Assembly (NCBI RefSeq): GCF_003097655.1
Contig: NZ_QCZH01000008.1
Span: 1-64,000 of the forward strand
Direction of reading: 5' to 3'
Length of the DNA stretch: 64,000 nt
Source: Flavobacterium laiguense
GTDB lineage: Bacteria > Bacteroidota > Bacteroidia > Flavobacteriales > Flavobacteriaceae
Part shown: positions 16,142 through 24,719 of the stretch, piece after piece
How positions within the stretch are numbered: the first letter of the stretch is position 1
How the letters are laid out: every line of letters begins with the position of its first letter
The notes under the pieces: model-generated
Told to the model about the DNA's origin: nothing
What the model saw: only the letters and a program-made list of their open reading frames with translations
The model's database searches: none
Translations under genes and position numbers: made by a program

Positions 16142-17797
16142 ATGGAGAAATTTGATACAGTCATTATTGGTTCAGGTGTTGGAGGATTGGCTACAGCGAT
16201 TTGTTTAGCCCGTGCGGGTCAAAAAGTTTTGGTTTTAGAACAACATTATGTTCCGGGTGGTTGGAGTCATAGTTTTACTTTAAAAGGACAACGTTTTAGT
16301 CCAGGCGTACATTATGTAGGATTGATAGATGAAGGACAATCTGTAAATGAACTTTATAGAGGTCTTGGAATTGCTAATGACATGGTTTTCTTTCGGATGA
16401 ATAAAAACGGTTATGAGCGCGGAATTATTGGTGACGAAACTTTTAATTTTCCGTCAGGGGTCGAAAATTTAATAAAGGTACTTGTTGATCGTTTTCCAAA
16501 AGAAGAAAAAAACATCAAAGAATACTTGACTCTTGTGCAAAGAGTGAGTCGTGAACTGCAATTGATCCCAAAATTGAAAGGTTTTTGGCAAAATATTACC
16601 GTTCCATTTAGAACCAAACACTTCGGAAAATTTTCTTTATTTCCTTTAAAAAGAGTTATTGGTTGGCATATTAAAGATCCCTTATTAAAAGCAGTTTTAA
16701 ATCTTCAATGTGGTGATCACGGTCTTTCGCCTAAGAGAGCTTGTTTTCCGGTACATTGTTCTGTAATGAGTCACTATTTAGATGGTGGTTTTTACCCAAT
16801 GGGCGGAGGTGGCGGTATCGTAAAAGCGATGACCAATGGCGTAAAAAGAAATGGCGGTGAAGTTCGGGTCAAGCAAGATGTCGAAAAAATCATCGTAGAA
16901 AACAAGAAAGCGATTGGAGTACAACTTAAAAGTGGTCAAATTATTTTGTCTGAAAACGTGGTTTCTAATGCCGATCCTTCCATTACGTACTTAAGTCTTA
17001 TAGGAAAATCACATTTAAGCAAAGGTTTGGTCAAGAAATTAGAAAAAACAAAATACTCTGTGACCTCTTTAATCCTTTTTTTGACATTAGACATCGATGT
17101 TACTCAATTTGGGATTGATTCCGGTAATATCTGGATGATGAAGGACGAGAATGATGATGCCAATTTTGAAGATCTAATGCACAATGAAATTGCCGAAGGT
17201 GATGCATTTCCGGCTGTTTTCATTAGTTGTACAACAATGAAAGACCCAGTTAGTTTCAATGGAAGATATCATAATTTTGAAGTAGTTACTTATGTCAATT
17301 ATGATAGTCTAAGTGATTTTAATGGCTTAGAAGATTATCATAATGAGGAGTACATTATTTTTAAAGAGAAAGTGATTAACAAATTAATGAATAATATAGA
17401 AAAAGTTATTCCCGGTGCGAAACAAAATTGCGTTCAAGTAGAATTGGGTACTCCTAAAACAAATGAGTTCTATGTTAATTCAACCAGAGGGAATGTTTAT
17501 GGTACGGAAAAAACATTAAATCAGGTGGGGCCTTTCTCCTTTAAGAATAAATCGGAGATTGAAAACGTGGTTCTTTGCGGTGCAAGTACGCTTTCGCATG
17601 GAGTGGCGGGAGCAACACATTCGGGAGTTGCTGCAGCGGCAGTAATTATGGGGTGTAAACCGGAAGACTTGTTAATTGACGATGCCAATCAAAAATTACG
17701 AATTTATGATGCCGAAGACTCAACGACATGGCCAGATTGGATTCATGTGAAAAGAGATCATAAATTAAGAAATTTCAAAGATTTGAAAGTCGATTAG
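16142..17797 (+). CDS. CrtI-like FAD-dependent oxidoreductase 1
   Basis: This 551-residue flavoprotein is of the phytoene desaturase / retinol saturase superfamily. The dinucleotide motif GSGVGGLATA starts at residue 10, followed by VLVLEQHYVPGG. The C-terminal block GVAGATHSGVAAA matches the usual FAD-binding end of CrtI proteins. No carotenoid genes are near, so it more likely acts on the polyene or resorcinol precursor (a redox or isomerisation step). A second member is at 39225. The reaction is unknown to me. Confidence 0.85.
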   Translation: MEKFDTVIIGSGVGGLATAICLARAGQKVLVLEQHYVPGGWSHSFTLKGQRFSPGVHYVGLIDEGQSVNELYRGLGIANDMVFFRMNKNGYERGIIGDETFNFPSGVENLIKVLVDRFPKEEKNIKEYLTLVQRVSRELQLIPKLKGFWQNITVPFRTKHFGKFSLFPLKRVIGWHIKDPLLKAVLNLQCGDHGLSPKRACFPVHCSVMSHYLDGGFYPMGGGGGIVKAMTNGVKRNGGEVRVKQDVEKIIVENKKAIGVQLKSGQIILSENVVSNADPSITYLSLIGKSHLSKGLVKKLEKTKYSVTSLILFLTLDIDVTQFGIDSGNIWMMKDENDDANFEDLMHNEIAEGDAFPAVFISCTTMKDPVSFNGRYHNFEVVTYVNYDSLSDFNGLEDYHNEEYIIFKEKVINKLMNNIEKVIPGAKQNCVQVELGTPKTNEFYVNSTRGNVYGTEKTLNQVGPFSFKNKSEIENVVLCGASTLSHGVAGATHSGVAAAAVIMGCKPEDLLIDDANQKLRIYDAEDSTTWPDWIHVKRDHKLRNFKDLKVD

Positions 17798-17845
17798 TAT
17801 TAATTATAATTTTAAGTTAAATTCGCTTTTTTTAAATCTACCTAA

Positions 17846-18751
17846 ATGAAAAACGTCCTTGTAATCTATTATTCTCAATCGGGACAATTAGAATCTATAG
17901 CCAGAAATATTGCAAAACCGCTTTTACAATCAAATGACCTAAATGTACTATTTCATGAAATTAAGTTAGAGAAGCCTTTTCCATTTCCTTGGAACAATGA
18001 GGCTTTTTTTGGCGCATTTCCGGAATCATTTTTGCAAATTCCAACAGCGTTAAAGCCTGTCTCGGAAGAAATAATGAAAACCAAATTTGATTTGATTCTT
18101 TTGAATTACCAAGTTTGGTACTTAACACCTTCAATTCCAGTAAATTCATTTTTAAAAAGTCCAGAGGCTAAAGTACTATTGAATAATACAGCTGTTGTGA
18201 CCATAAGCGGTTCAAGAAACATGTGGGTTATGGCTCAAGAAAAAGTAAAAGTTTTATTGAAACAAAATGGGGCACTGTTAAAAGGGAATATTGCTTTAGT
18301 AGATCGGGTTGGTAATTTAATAAGTGTTATTACTATTGTTGAATGGATGTTTTCGGGTGTGAAAAAGAAATACTTAGGTATTTTTCCTTTACCAGGAGTT
18401 TCTGAAAAAGATATTGCTGAATCTTCAAAATTTGGAAATGTAATTCTTTCTAGTTTGCACGAAAATAAATTGGATGATTTACAGAAAAAATTAATTGAAA
18501 TAGATGCGGTAAGAATCAGTTCCTATTTAGTTACCGTTGATAGAACGGCTAACAAAATATTCAATAAATGGTCCAACTTTATTACTACTAAAAAGGAATC
18601 CAGAAAGTTATGGATAAAAGTCTTTAAAGTGTATTTGTTACTTGCGATATGGTTAATCTCACCAATAGTTTATATATTGCACCTTGTTACTTATCCGTTT
18701 AAGATTCAGAAAATAAAAAAAGAAATACAGTATTATAAAGGAATAAATTAG
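17846..18751 (+). CDS. darA: Dialkylresorcinol biosynthesis protein DarA (flavodoxin-like)
   Basis: This 301-residue protein is named in databases as dialkylresorcinol condensing enzyme DarA; functional work in Bacteroidota assigns DarA the aromatase role next to ketosynthase DarB. The N-terminal flavodoxin-like fold shows YYSQSGQLESIARNI at about residues 8-22. PFPFPWNNEAFFGAFPES follows, and a C-terminal hydrophobic stretch (about 258-280) is probably membrane-associated. It lies eight bases before darB. Together they would fuse two beta-keto intermediates and aromatise the product to the dialkylresorcinol. Confidence 0.87.
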   Translation: MKNVLVIYYSQSGQLESIARNIAKPLLQSNDLNVLFHEIKLEKPFPFPWNNEAFFGAFPESFLQIPTALKPVSEEIMKTKFDLILLNYQVWYLTPSIPVNSFLKSPEAKVLLNNTAVVTISGSRNMWVMAQEKVKVLLKQNGALLKGNIALVDRVGNLISVITIVEWMFSGVKKKYLGIFPLPGVSEKDIAESSKFGNVILSSLHENKLDDLQKKLIEIDAVRISSYLVTVDRTANKIFNKWSNFITTKKESRKLWIKVFKVYLLLAIWLISPIVYILHLVTYPFKIQKIKKEIQYYKGIN

Positions 18752-18758
18752 AATAATT

Positions 18759-19892
18759 ATGTTTGATGTGTATATTACAAAAGCGGCTAAATATTTGCCA
18801 AATAAAGCCGTTTCTAATGACGAAATGGAGGATTATTTGGGACTTATAAATGATACCGCTTCTAAAGCTAGAAGACTAATATTAAGAAATAACAAAATTG
18901 TTAGCCGTTATTATGCTCTTGATAAAAACGGAACAAGCACACATAACAATGCTGAATTGACAAATAATGCCATTCAGGAATTATTTGATGATCGTTTTAC
19001 CGCTCAGGATATGGAATTACTTTCTTGTGGTACAACTACACCAGATATTCTTGTTCCGTCCCATGCTGCAATGGTTCATGGTTTGTTAAAAAATAAATCG
19101 GTAGAATTAAATTCGTCTGCAGGAGTTTGTTGCGCAGGAATGAATGCTTTAAAATTCGGATTTCTATCCGTAAAATCAGGGAGTACTAATAATGCTGTTT
19201 GTACAGGTTCTGAAAAATTATCTACTTGGATGGTTTCCAAAAAATTTGAAAATGAAGTTGTTAATTTAAAGAATTTGGAAGAGCAACCTATTTTGGCTTT
19301 CAAAAAGGATTTTTTGCGATGGATGTTATCAGACGGAGCAGGTGCTTTTTTGCTAGAAAATAAACCAAGTGATTCGATTTCTTTAAAAATCGAATGGATG
19401 GAAGCTTTTTCATATGCACACGAGCTAGAAACGTGTATGTATGCAGGTGGAGATAAATTAGAAAGCGGAGAGATAAAACCTTGGAATGACTATAGTCCGG
19501 ATCAATGGCTCAAAGAATCATTATTCGCATTCAAGCAAGATGTTAAATTGTTAGATGAGTTCATATTAGTAAAGGGCGCTCAAAGTATGGGTGATGCTTT
19601 AGCTAAAAATAATGTTACAGCTGATCAAATAGATTTCTTTCTACCTCACGTTTCCTCTCATTATTTTGTTGAAGGATTGAGTAAATCTCTAGCAGAAAGA
19701 GGAATGGTTATACCAATGGAGAAATGGTTTATGAATTTGGCATATGTCGGAAACGTAGGAGCCGCTTCTATTTATTTGGCTTTAGAAGAATTAATGAGTT
19801 CCGGTAAACTGAAAAAAGGAAATAAAATACTTTTGTCTGTTCCAGAAAGCGGTCGTTTTTCGTATGCTTATGCTTATTTAACGGTTTGTTAA
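18759..19892 (+). CDS. darB: KAS III-type ketosynthase DarB
   Basis: This 377-residue thiolase-fold condensing enzyme should join a 3-oxoacyl unit to a second acyl unit in dialkylresorcinol formation. The catalytic triad is visible as C125 in GVCCAGMNA, H297 in LPHVSSHYF and N332 in AYVGNVGAAS. It directly follows darA. Its stop codon overlaps the start of the next dehydratase by one base (TAATG), which points to translational coupling. Confidence 0.9.
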   Translation: MFDVYITKAAKYLPNKAVSNDEMEDYLGLINDTASKARRLILRNNKIVSRYYALDKNGTSTHNNAELTNNAIQELFDDRFTAQDMELLSCGTTTPDILVPSHAAMVHGLLKNKSVELNSSAGVCCAGMNALKFGFLSVKSGSTNNAVCTGSEKLSTWMVSKKFENEVVNLKNLEEQPILAFKKDFLRWMLSDGAGAFLLENKPSDSISLKIEWMEAFSYAHELETCMYAGGDKLESGEIKPWNDYSPDQWLKESLFAFKQDVKLLDEFILVKGAQSMGDALAKNNVTADQIDFFLPHVSSHYFVEGLSKSLAERGMVIPMEKWFMNLAYVGNVGAASIYLALEELMSSGKLKKGNKILLSVPESGRFSYAYAYLTVC

Positions 19893-20332
19893 TGATGAAT
19901 TCTACAATTGATAAAGGGTTGGATAAAGATTTTGTAGGGAGTTTAATTCCACAAAAATTCCCATTTGTAATGGTAGATAAGCTCTACTCTTATACCGAAA
20001 CTTCATTGCTTTCTAGTTTTAGAATTGAAGAAAATGCTATTTTTTTTCAAAACGGAAATTTGCTAGAGTCTGGTTTGATAGAACACATGGCACAATCTGT
20101 GGCGTTACACACCGGATATCAGTTTTATTTGAAACAAGAACCAGCACCAACGGGTTACATAGGTTCCATTAAAGAAATTCAAATAAAAGAACTCCCAAAA
20201 TTGAACGACGAAATTCAGACAACAGTTTCTATTTTACAGGAATTTGGGGGGATTACTTTGGTTGATGTTGTATCAAAAATAAATGATGTAGAAATAGCTA
20301 AAGGTCAAATGAAGACTGTTTTGGCTAAATAA
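19892..20332 (+). CDS. Hotdog-fold 3-hydroxyacyl-ACP dehydratase, ApeP-like (1)
   Basis: This 146-residue protein starts at the ATG at 19892, which overlaps the darB stop. It has the FabZ-like layout IPQKFPFVMVD (about 19-29) and SGLIEHMAQSVALHTGYQF (about 60-78). The catalytic Glu-equivalent is present (E64), but the canonical His of the FabZ GHFPxxP loop is missing because the loop is shortened to FFQNGNLLES. ApeP-type dehydratases of aryl polyene clusters look like this as I remember them. It is paired with a second similar gene 16 bases downstream. Confidence 0.78.
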   Translation: MMNSTIDKGLDKDFVGSLIPQKFPFVMVDKLYSYTETSLLSSFRIEENAIFFQNGNLLESGLIEHMAQSVALHTGYQFYLKQEPAPTGYIGSIKEIQIKELPKLNDEIQTTVSILQEFGGITLVDVVSKINDVEIAKGQMKTVLAK

Positions 20333-20348
20333 TTTTGAAACACCATAA

Positions 20349-20819
20349 ATGAAAGAAGCCTCAAATCTTGTTGACATAAAGCGGTATTTGCCACATCGAG
20401 ATCCGATGCTTATGGTGGATTTGATTTTAAAAATGGATAACGAAAACGTAGAAACCATTTTTGAAATTAAAGAGAATAATATTTTTATCGAAAACAATAT
20501 TCTTGTCGAAGCCGGATTAATAGAGAATATGGCCCAAACGTGCTCTTCCGTCGTGGCAAAAGACTATTTTATAGATGAAGATTGCAATGATAAAGAAGGG
20601 GTAGATGTTGTCGGTTTTATAAGTGCCATCAAAACATTAAAAATTCATTCGCTTCCAAAAGTTGGCGATGTCATTATTGCGAAAGCCGTATTGGTTTCCA
20701 GTTTTGTTACCGATTCTTATAGCTTATGCATCATGAATTGTAAAACATATACTGGGGAAAAATTACTTTTGGAGGGAGAAATTAATCTTTATATACAAGA
20801 GAATAATTTAAAAAAATAG
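20349..20819 (+). CDS. Hotdog-fold dehydratase, ApeP-like (2)
   Basis: This 156-residue protein contains YLPHRDPMLMVDLIL (about 13-27) and VEAGLIENMAQTCSSV (about 55-70). Unlike its neighbour it keeps the PHR of FabZ-type proteins, but it also lacks the GHFPG loop. The pair 19892/20349 may form a heterodimer, as in two-component dehydratases; this is inference from adjacency and complementary residues. It lies five bases before the next gene. Confidence 0.78.
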   Translation: MKEASNLVDIKRYLPHRDPMLMVDLILKMDNENVETIFEIKENNIFIENNILVEAGLIENMAQTCSSVVAKDYFIDEDCNDKEGVDVVGFISAIKTLKIHSLPKVGDVIIAKAVLVSSFVTDSYSLCIMNCKTYTGEKLLLEGEINLYIQENNLKK

Positions 20820-20824
20820 ATTAT

Positions 20825-21229
20825 ATGAAGCAAGAAGAAGTTCCACAGGATAAAGGCAATCTTTCGAATAAAAACATGAAAGAGTTGGTTTATGCCACAG
20901 ATGAGAAAGGCAATTATACAACTGCTTTGAGTACAGGATGGGAACCAAAAACGATTGCATTAACTAATTCTATTGATGAAATAAGCGAACGTATCGCTAT
21001 TGCAAAAGAACAAGTGAAAAATAATGAAGTAAGTCCAATTTGTTATTTCATGGAAGTTAGCAGAATGGATATTGGTGTTCTTGCCAGTTACGTAGGAATG
21101 TGGCAATGGCGTGTGAAGAGACACTTCAAACCCAAAGTATTTGCGGGATTAAGCGATACTATTTTAAAAAAATATGCAGAGTCATTCAATATCAGTATTG
21201 AAGAATTAAAAAATTTTAAAACAAAGTAA
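20825..21229 (+). CDS. Conserved-looking small protein of the flexirubin operon
   Basis: This 134-residue soluble protein has no signal peptide. The N-terminus (about 1-45) is polar; a central helix-rich part reads ISERIAIAKEQVKNNEVSPICYFMEVSRMDIGVLASYVGMWQWRV, and the end YAESFNISIEELKNF looks like an XRE-type helix pair. I do not recognise a named family. It overlaps the BtrH-like gene by one base, so the two products may act together. Confidence 0.6.
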   Translation: MKQEEVPQDKGNLSNKNMKELVYATDEKGNYTTALSTGWEPKTIALTNSIDEISERIAIAKEQVKNNEVSPICYFMEVSRMDIGVLASYVGMWQWRVKRHFKPKVFAGLSDTILKKYAESFNISIEELKNFKTK

Positions 21230-22227
21230 TGGAAACTAATTTTACGCATCATCAATCTGCCCATTGTGAAAATGGAGTAGCTTCCAATTTGTTAAAGCAT
21301 AATGGATTAAATATTAGTGAGCCGATGGTTTTTGGAATAGGTTCGGGACTTTTCTTTGTTTATTTACCTTTTTTGAAAGTAAATTATGCACCGGCAATTA
21401 GTTATAGACCTATGCCAGGGCAAATTTTTAATAAACTGGCTAACCGTTTGGGTTTAAAAATAAAAAGACAAAAATTTTCTAGCGAAGCCAATGCCATTAA
21501 AGCATTAGATGAAAATTTAAAAAATAATATCCCTTCTGGATTGCAGGTTGGGGTGTACAACTTAACGTATTTTCCGGACGAATATCGTTTCCATTTTAAC
21601 GCTCACAACTTAGTGGTTTACGGAAAAACGGAAACGGATTATTTAATCAGCGATCCCGTAATGGAAAATGTGACGACTTTGACGCATGATGAACTAAATA
21701 AAGTTCGTTTTGCCAAAGGTGCTTTTGCTCCAAGAGGACAGATGTATTATCCGATTCAAATTCCCCAAAACGTTGATTTAAAAGGCGCAATTGTCAAAGG
21801 AATAAAAAATACTTGTCGCGATATGTTGGCACCAATGCCAATAATAGGAGTGCGTGGTATTCGATTTGTAGCTAAACAAATCAGAAAATGGCCTGTTAAA
21901 AACGGAACTAAGAAAGCCAATCATTATTTGGCTCAAATGGTTAGAATGCAAGAAGAAATAGGAACTGGAGGCGGTGGTTTCCGATTTATATATGCTGCTT
22001 TTCTTGAAGAAGCATCGGTTATTTTAGAAAATAGTGAACTTAAAATTCTTTCACAAGAAATGACTGCTATCGGTGATTTATGGAGAGATTTTGCAGTAGA
22101 AGCTTCAAGGATTTATAAAAACAGAAGTACAAAAGAAGATGCCTACAATACAATTGCAGACGAACTTTTGGCTATTGCCGATAAAGAAGAAGTGTTTTTT
22201 AAGAAACTGAAACAAGCAATACGCTAA
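21229..22227 (+). CDS. BtrH-type acyltransferase-like protein (BtrH_N with DUF4872)
   Basis: This 332-residue protein has a papain-like BtrH_N domain (about 12-145) followed by a DUF4872-like helical region. A Cys-His-Asp set is visible: C13 in SAHCENG, H126 in FNAHNLVVYG and D142 in LISDPV. BtrH moves an acyl group from an ACP to an amine in butirosin synthesis, so this protein may transfer the polyene or resorcinol acyl group from an ACP. It lies between a small unknown protein and an ABC transporter. It is a credible rival to the LpxL-like enzyme for the esterification step. Confidence 0.72.
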   Translation: METNFTHHQSAHCENGVASNLLKHNGLNISEPMVFGIGSGLFFVYLPFLKVNYAPAISYRPMPGQIFNKLANRLGLKIKRQKFSSEANAIKALDENLKNNIPSGLQVGVYNLTYFPDEYRFHFNAHNLVVYGKTETDYLISDPVMENVTTLTHDELNKVRFAKGAFAPRGQMYYPIQIPQNVDLKGAIVKGIKNTCRDMLAPMPIIGVRGIRFVAKQIRKWPVKNGTKKANHYLAQMVRMQEEIGTGGGGFRFIYAAFLEEASVILENSELKILSQEMTAIGDLWRDFAVEASRIYKNRSTKEDAYNTIADELLAIADKEEVFFKKLKQAIR

Positions 22228-22236
22228 TACCCTATT

Positions 22237-22989
22237 TTGAAATCCATTATCCAAATATCAAATTTATCCAAAATATACAAAGATGCCGAAATGTATTCTT
22301 TGAACGATTTTACTTTGGATATAAAAGAAGGAGAAATCTTCGGTTTGCTAGGTCCCAACGGTGCCGGAAAAACGACTTTGATTTCGATACTTTGTGGTTT
22401 GGTAAAACCAACCTCGGGTAGTTTTACCATTGATGGTTTGAGCTACGCCAAAAACGCAGATGAAATTAAACAAATCATTGGTGTTGTGCCTCAGGAATAT
22501 GCCTTGTATCCTACTTTGACCGCTAGGGAAAACCTTCTCTATTTTGGAAGTATGTATGGCTTAAAAGGAAATGATCTTAAAGAAAAAGTAATTGACAGTC
22601 TGGATTTTCTTGGATTGTTAAAATTTGCGGATAAACGTGTTGAAACTTTTTCGGGAGGGATGAAACGTCGTGTCAATTTGATTGCAGGAATATTGCATAA
22701 CCCGAAAGTATTGTTTCTAGACGAGCCTACTGTTGGTGTCGACGTACACTCTAAAAATGTTATTATCGAATATCTAAAACAACTCAACAAGTCAGGGACA
22801 ACTATTATTTATACGTCACATCACTTATCTGAAGCACAAGATTTTTGTACCCATATTGCGATTGTTGATGAAGGAATAATTTATGCAGAAGGAACGCCGC
22901 GTGATTTAATTGCCGCTACAGCGAATGCCAGAGATCTTGAAGATGTATTTATTTCATTAACCGGAAACGAATTGAGAGATGTTATATAA
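22237..22989 (+). CDS. ABC transporter ATP-binding protein
   Basis: This 250-residue ATPase has Walker A GPNGAGKTT (G39-P-N-G-A-G-K45-T-T), signature FSGGMKRR and Walker B VLFLDEPTVGVD. The switch His is in IYTSHHLSEA. The reading frame opens at a TTG at 22237; no closer ATG precedes the conserved start KSIIQISNLSKIY. It overlaps the permease gene by 11 bases, giving one ATPase-permease exporter. It probably exports or flips the flexirubin or a precursor across the inner membrane. Confidence 0.9.
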   Translation: MKSIIQISNLSKIYKDAEMYSLNDFTLDIKEGEIFGLLGPNGAGKTTLISILCGLVKPTSGSFTIDGLSYAKNADEIKQIIGVVPQEYALYPTLTARENLLYFGSMYGLKGNDLKEKVIDSLDFLGLLKFADKRVETFSGGMKRRVNLIAGILHNPKVLFLDEPTVGVDVHSKNVIIEYLKQLNKSGTTIIYTSHHLSEAQDFCTHIAIVDEGIIYAEGTPRDLIAATANARDLEDVFISLTGNELRDVI

Positions 22990-24262
22990 ACTTTTCATGT
23001 CCGTTTATAAAGAGTTCTTGTTGTTAAAACGAGATATGGGAGGAGTTGTTACCCTTTTTTTAATGCCCTTGGTATTGATAATAACAGTGACATTAATTCA
23101 AGATAATACTTTTAAAACGGTAACCGATTCAAAAATCCCAATTTTGTTGGTTGATTATGACAAAGGAAATGTCTCTAAAACGGTTTTTGATAATTTGCAA
23201 AAGAGCAACGTTTTTAGTGTTGTTACCACTATAGATGATGTGCCAATTACAGAGGCTGTGGCCAAAGAAGCTGTTTTTAAAGGGAAATTCCAAATGGCTA
23301 TTGTTATTCCGTCGCATTTAAGTAGGGATTTACAACTCAAGATTGATCAAAATGTAGAACGAATTGTAAGCAGTTTAGGTTTTTCGGACTCCTTGGCGGT
23401 AAAGAAGCAAATAAAAATTGTAAACCAAAAAGAGGTAAAACTTTATTTTGATCCAGCAGTTCAGCTGAGTTTTAAAAGTGGAGTAATGAACTCCATTGAT
23501 AAAATGATTTCTCAAATAGAAACCAAATCCATTTATACCACTTTTCAAGATCAATTAGGGGAGGGAGATACTAGTTTTGAGCAAAATAGTTTTATTACTT
23601 TCAAAGAGATCGTTCCTAGAATAAACAACAAGGAAATTATACCCAACTCAGTACAACATAATGTTCCGGCTTGGACACTTTTTGCTATATTTTTTATTGT
23701 AATTCCATTGTCAATCAATATCGTAAAAGAGAAAACGCAAGGAACCTTTATCCGATTACGCACCAATCCTGTCTCGAGTCAAATTGTTTTGGCGGGAAAA
23801 ACGCTAATGTATTTGATCATTTGTATGATTCAGTTTTATATGATGATTGGGGTTGCCGTGTTTCTGTTTCCATATTTGGGTTTACCGGCTCTAAACGTTC
23901 AAGGGAATTTAATTTTGATGAGTGTTGTCGCTTTGTTTTCTGGATTTGCGGCGATAGGATTCGGAATTTTATTGGGAACCGTAGCCAAAACACAAGAGCA
24001 ATCGGCCCCTTTTGGAGCTACTTCAGTCATAATTTTGGCTGCCATAGGAGGAGTTTGGGTTCCTGTTTTTGCCATGCCCAAAATAATGCAAGTTATTGCA
24101 CAATCCTCACCTATGAACTGGGGTTTAGAAGCTTTTTATGATGTACTTTTGCGCAACGCAAGTATTTTGGATTTACTACCAGAATTAGGTTTGTTATTTT
24201 TATTTTTCATAGTTACCACAACCATAGCATTGCTGTATGATAAGAAGAAAAGAGCAGTATAA
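22979..24262 (+). CDS. ABC-2 type exporter permease
   Basis: This 427-residue permease has one N-terminal transmembrane helix (about 22-42), a large extracytoplasmic domain (about 45-230), and a C-terminal set of about five helices. This is the usual DrrB/YhiH-like ABC2 layout. It partners the ATPase just upstream and its 3' end overlaps the next thioesterase-like frame by 26 bases. The substrate is inferred to be pigment-related. Confidence 0.88.
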   Translation: MLYKLFMSVYKEFLLLKRDMGGVVTLFLMPLVLIITVTLIQDNTFKTVTDSKIPILLVDYDKGNVSKTVFDNLQKSNVFSVVTTIDDVPITEAVAKEAVFKGKFQMAIVIPSHLSRDLQLKIDQNVERIVSSLGFSDSLAVKKQIKIVNQKEVKLYFDPAVQLSFKSGVMNSIDKMISQIETKSIYTTFQDQLGEGDTSFEQNSFITFKEIVPRINNKEIIPNSVQHNVPAWTLFAIFFIVIPLSINIVKEKTQGTFIRLRTNPVSSQIVLAGKTLMYLIICMIQFYMMIGVAVFLFPYLGLPALNVQGNLILMSVVALFSGFAAIGFGILLGTVAKTQEQSAPFGATSVIILAAIGGVWVPVFAMPKIMQVIAQSSPMNWGLEAFYDVLLRNASILDLLPELGLLFLFFIVTTTIALLYDKKKRAV

Positions 24263-24683
24263 AGAAGCTAAAGCTTTGACAATTACACAAGAGATTAGAG
24301 TACGATTTAACGAAACAGATCCTCTTGGAATTGTTTGGCATGGCTACTATATAACTTATTTTGAAGACGGAAGAGAAGCTTTTGGTCGTCATCATGGGAT
24401 TTCTTATTTAGATGTTTTTGATAGCGGTTTTACCACTCCCATTGTAAAATCTACCTGCGAACATAAACTATCGTTGCGTTATGGTGATGTGGCTCGAATA
24501 GAAACCACCATTGTAGATACGCCTGCCGCAAAAATGATTTTTAGATATAAAATATTTGATGCCAAGAATGAAATTGCCTGTACTGGAGAAACAGTCCAAG
24601 TATTTTTGGATAATAAAGGAGAATTAATGCTGACCAATCCTCCATTTTATGAAGAATGGAAACGAAAAGTGGGATTGTTGTAA
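24237..24683 (+). CDS. Acyl-CoA/ACP thioesterase, 4HBT hotdog (YbgC-like)
   Basis: This 148-residue hotdog thioesterase has the 4HBT motif RFNETDPLGIVWHGYYITYFEDGRE, with D28 and H35 in the active-site helix. It could release a free acid from an acyl-ACP, either to edit stalled chains or to free an intermediate. The ATG at 24237 overlaps the permease by 26 bases; a TTG at 24276 would avoid the overlap and is an alternative start. It is followed by a ketosynthase after 36 bases. Confidence 0.82.
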   Translation: MIRRKEQYKEAKALTITQEIRVRFNETDPLGIVWHGYYITYFEDGREAFGRHHGISYLDVFDSGFTTPIVKSTCEHKLSLRYGDVARIETTIVDTPAAKMIFRYKIFDAKNEIACTGETVQVFLDNKGELMLTNPPFYEEWKRKVGLL

Positions 24684-24719
24684 ATATAGAATCCTGACAG
24701 GGTTGATTGATAAAATAAA

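Noticed and set aside
16142-17797. Carotenoid gene cluster because of CrtI-like proteins
   Set aside because: No phytoene synthase, lycopene cyclase or hydroxylase is near. Neighbours are dar and polyene genes.
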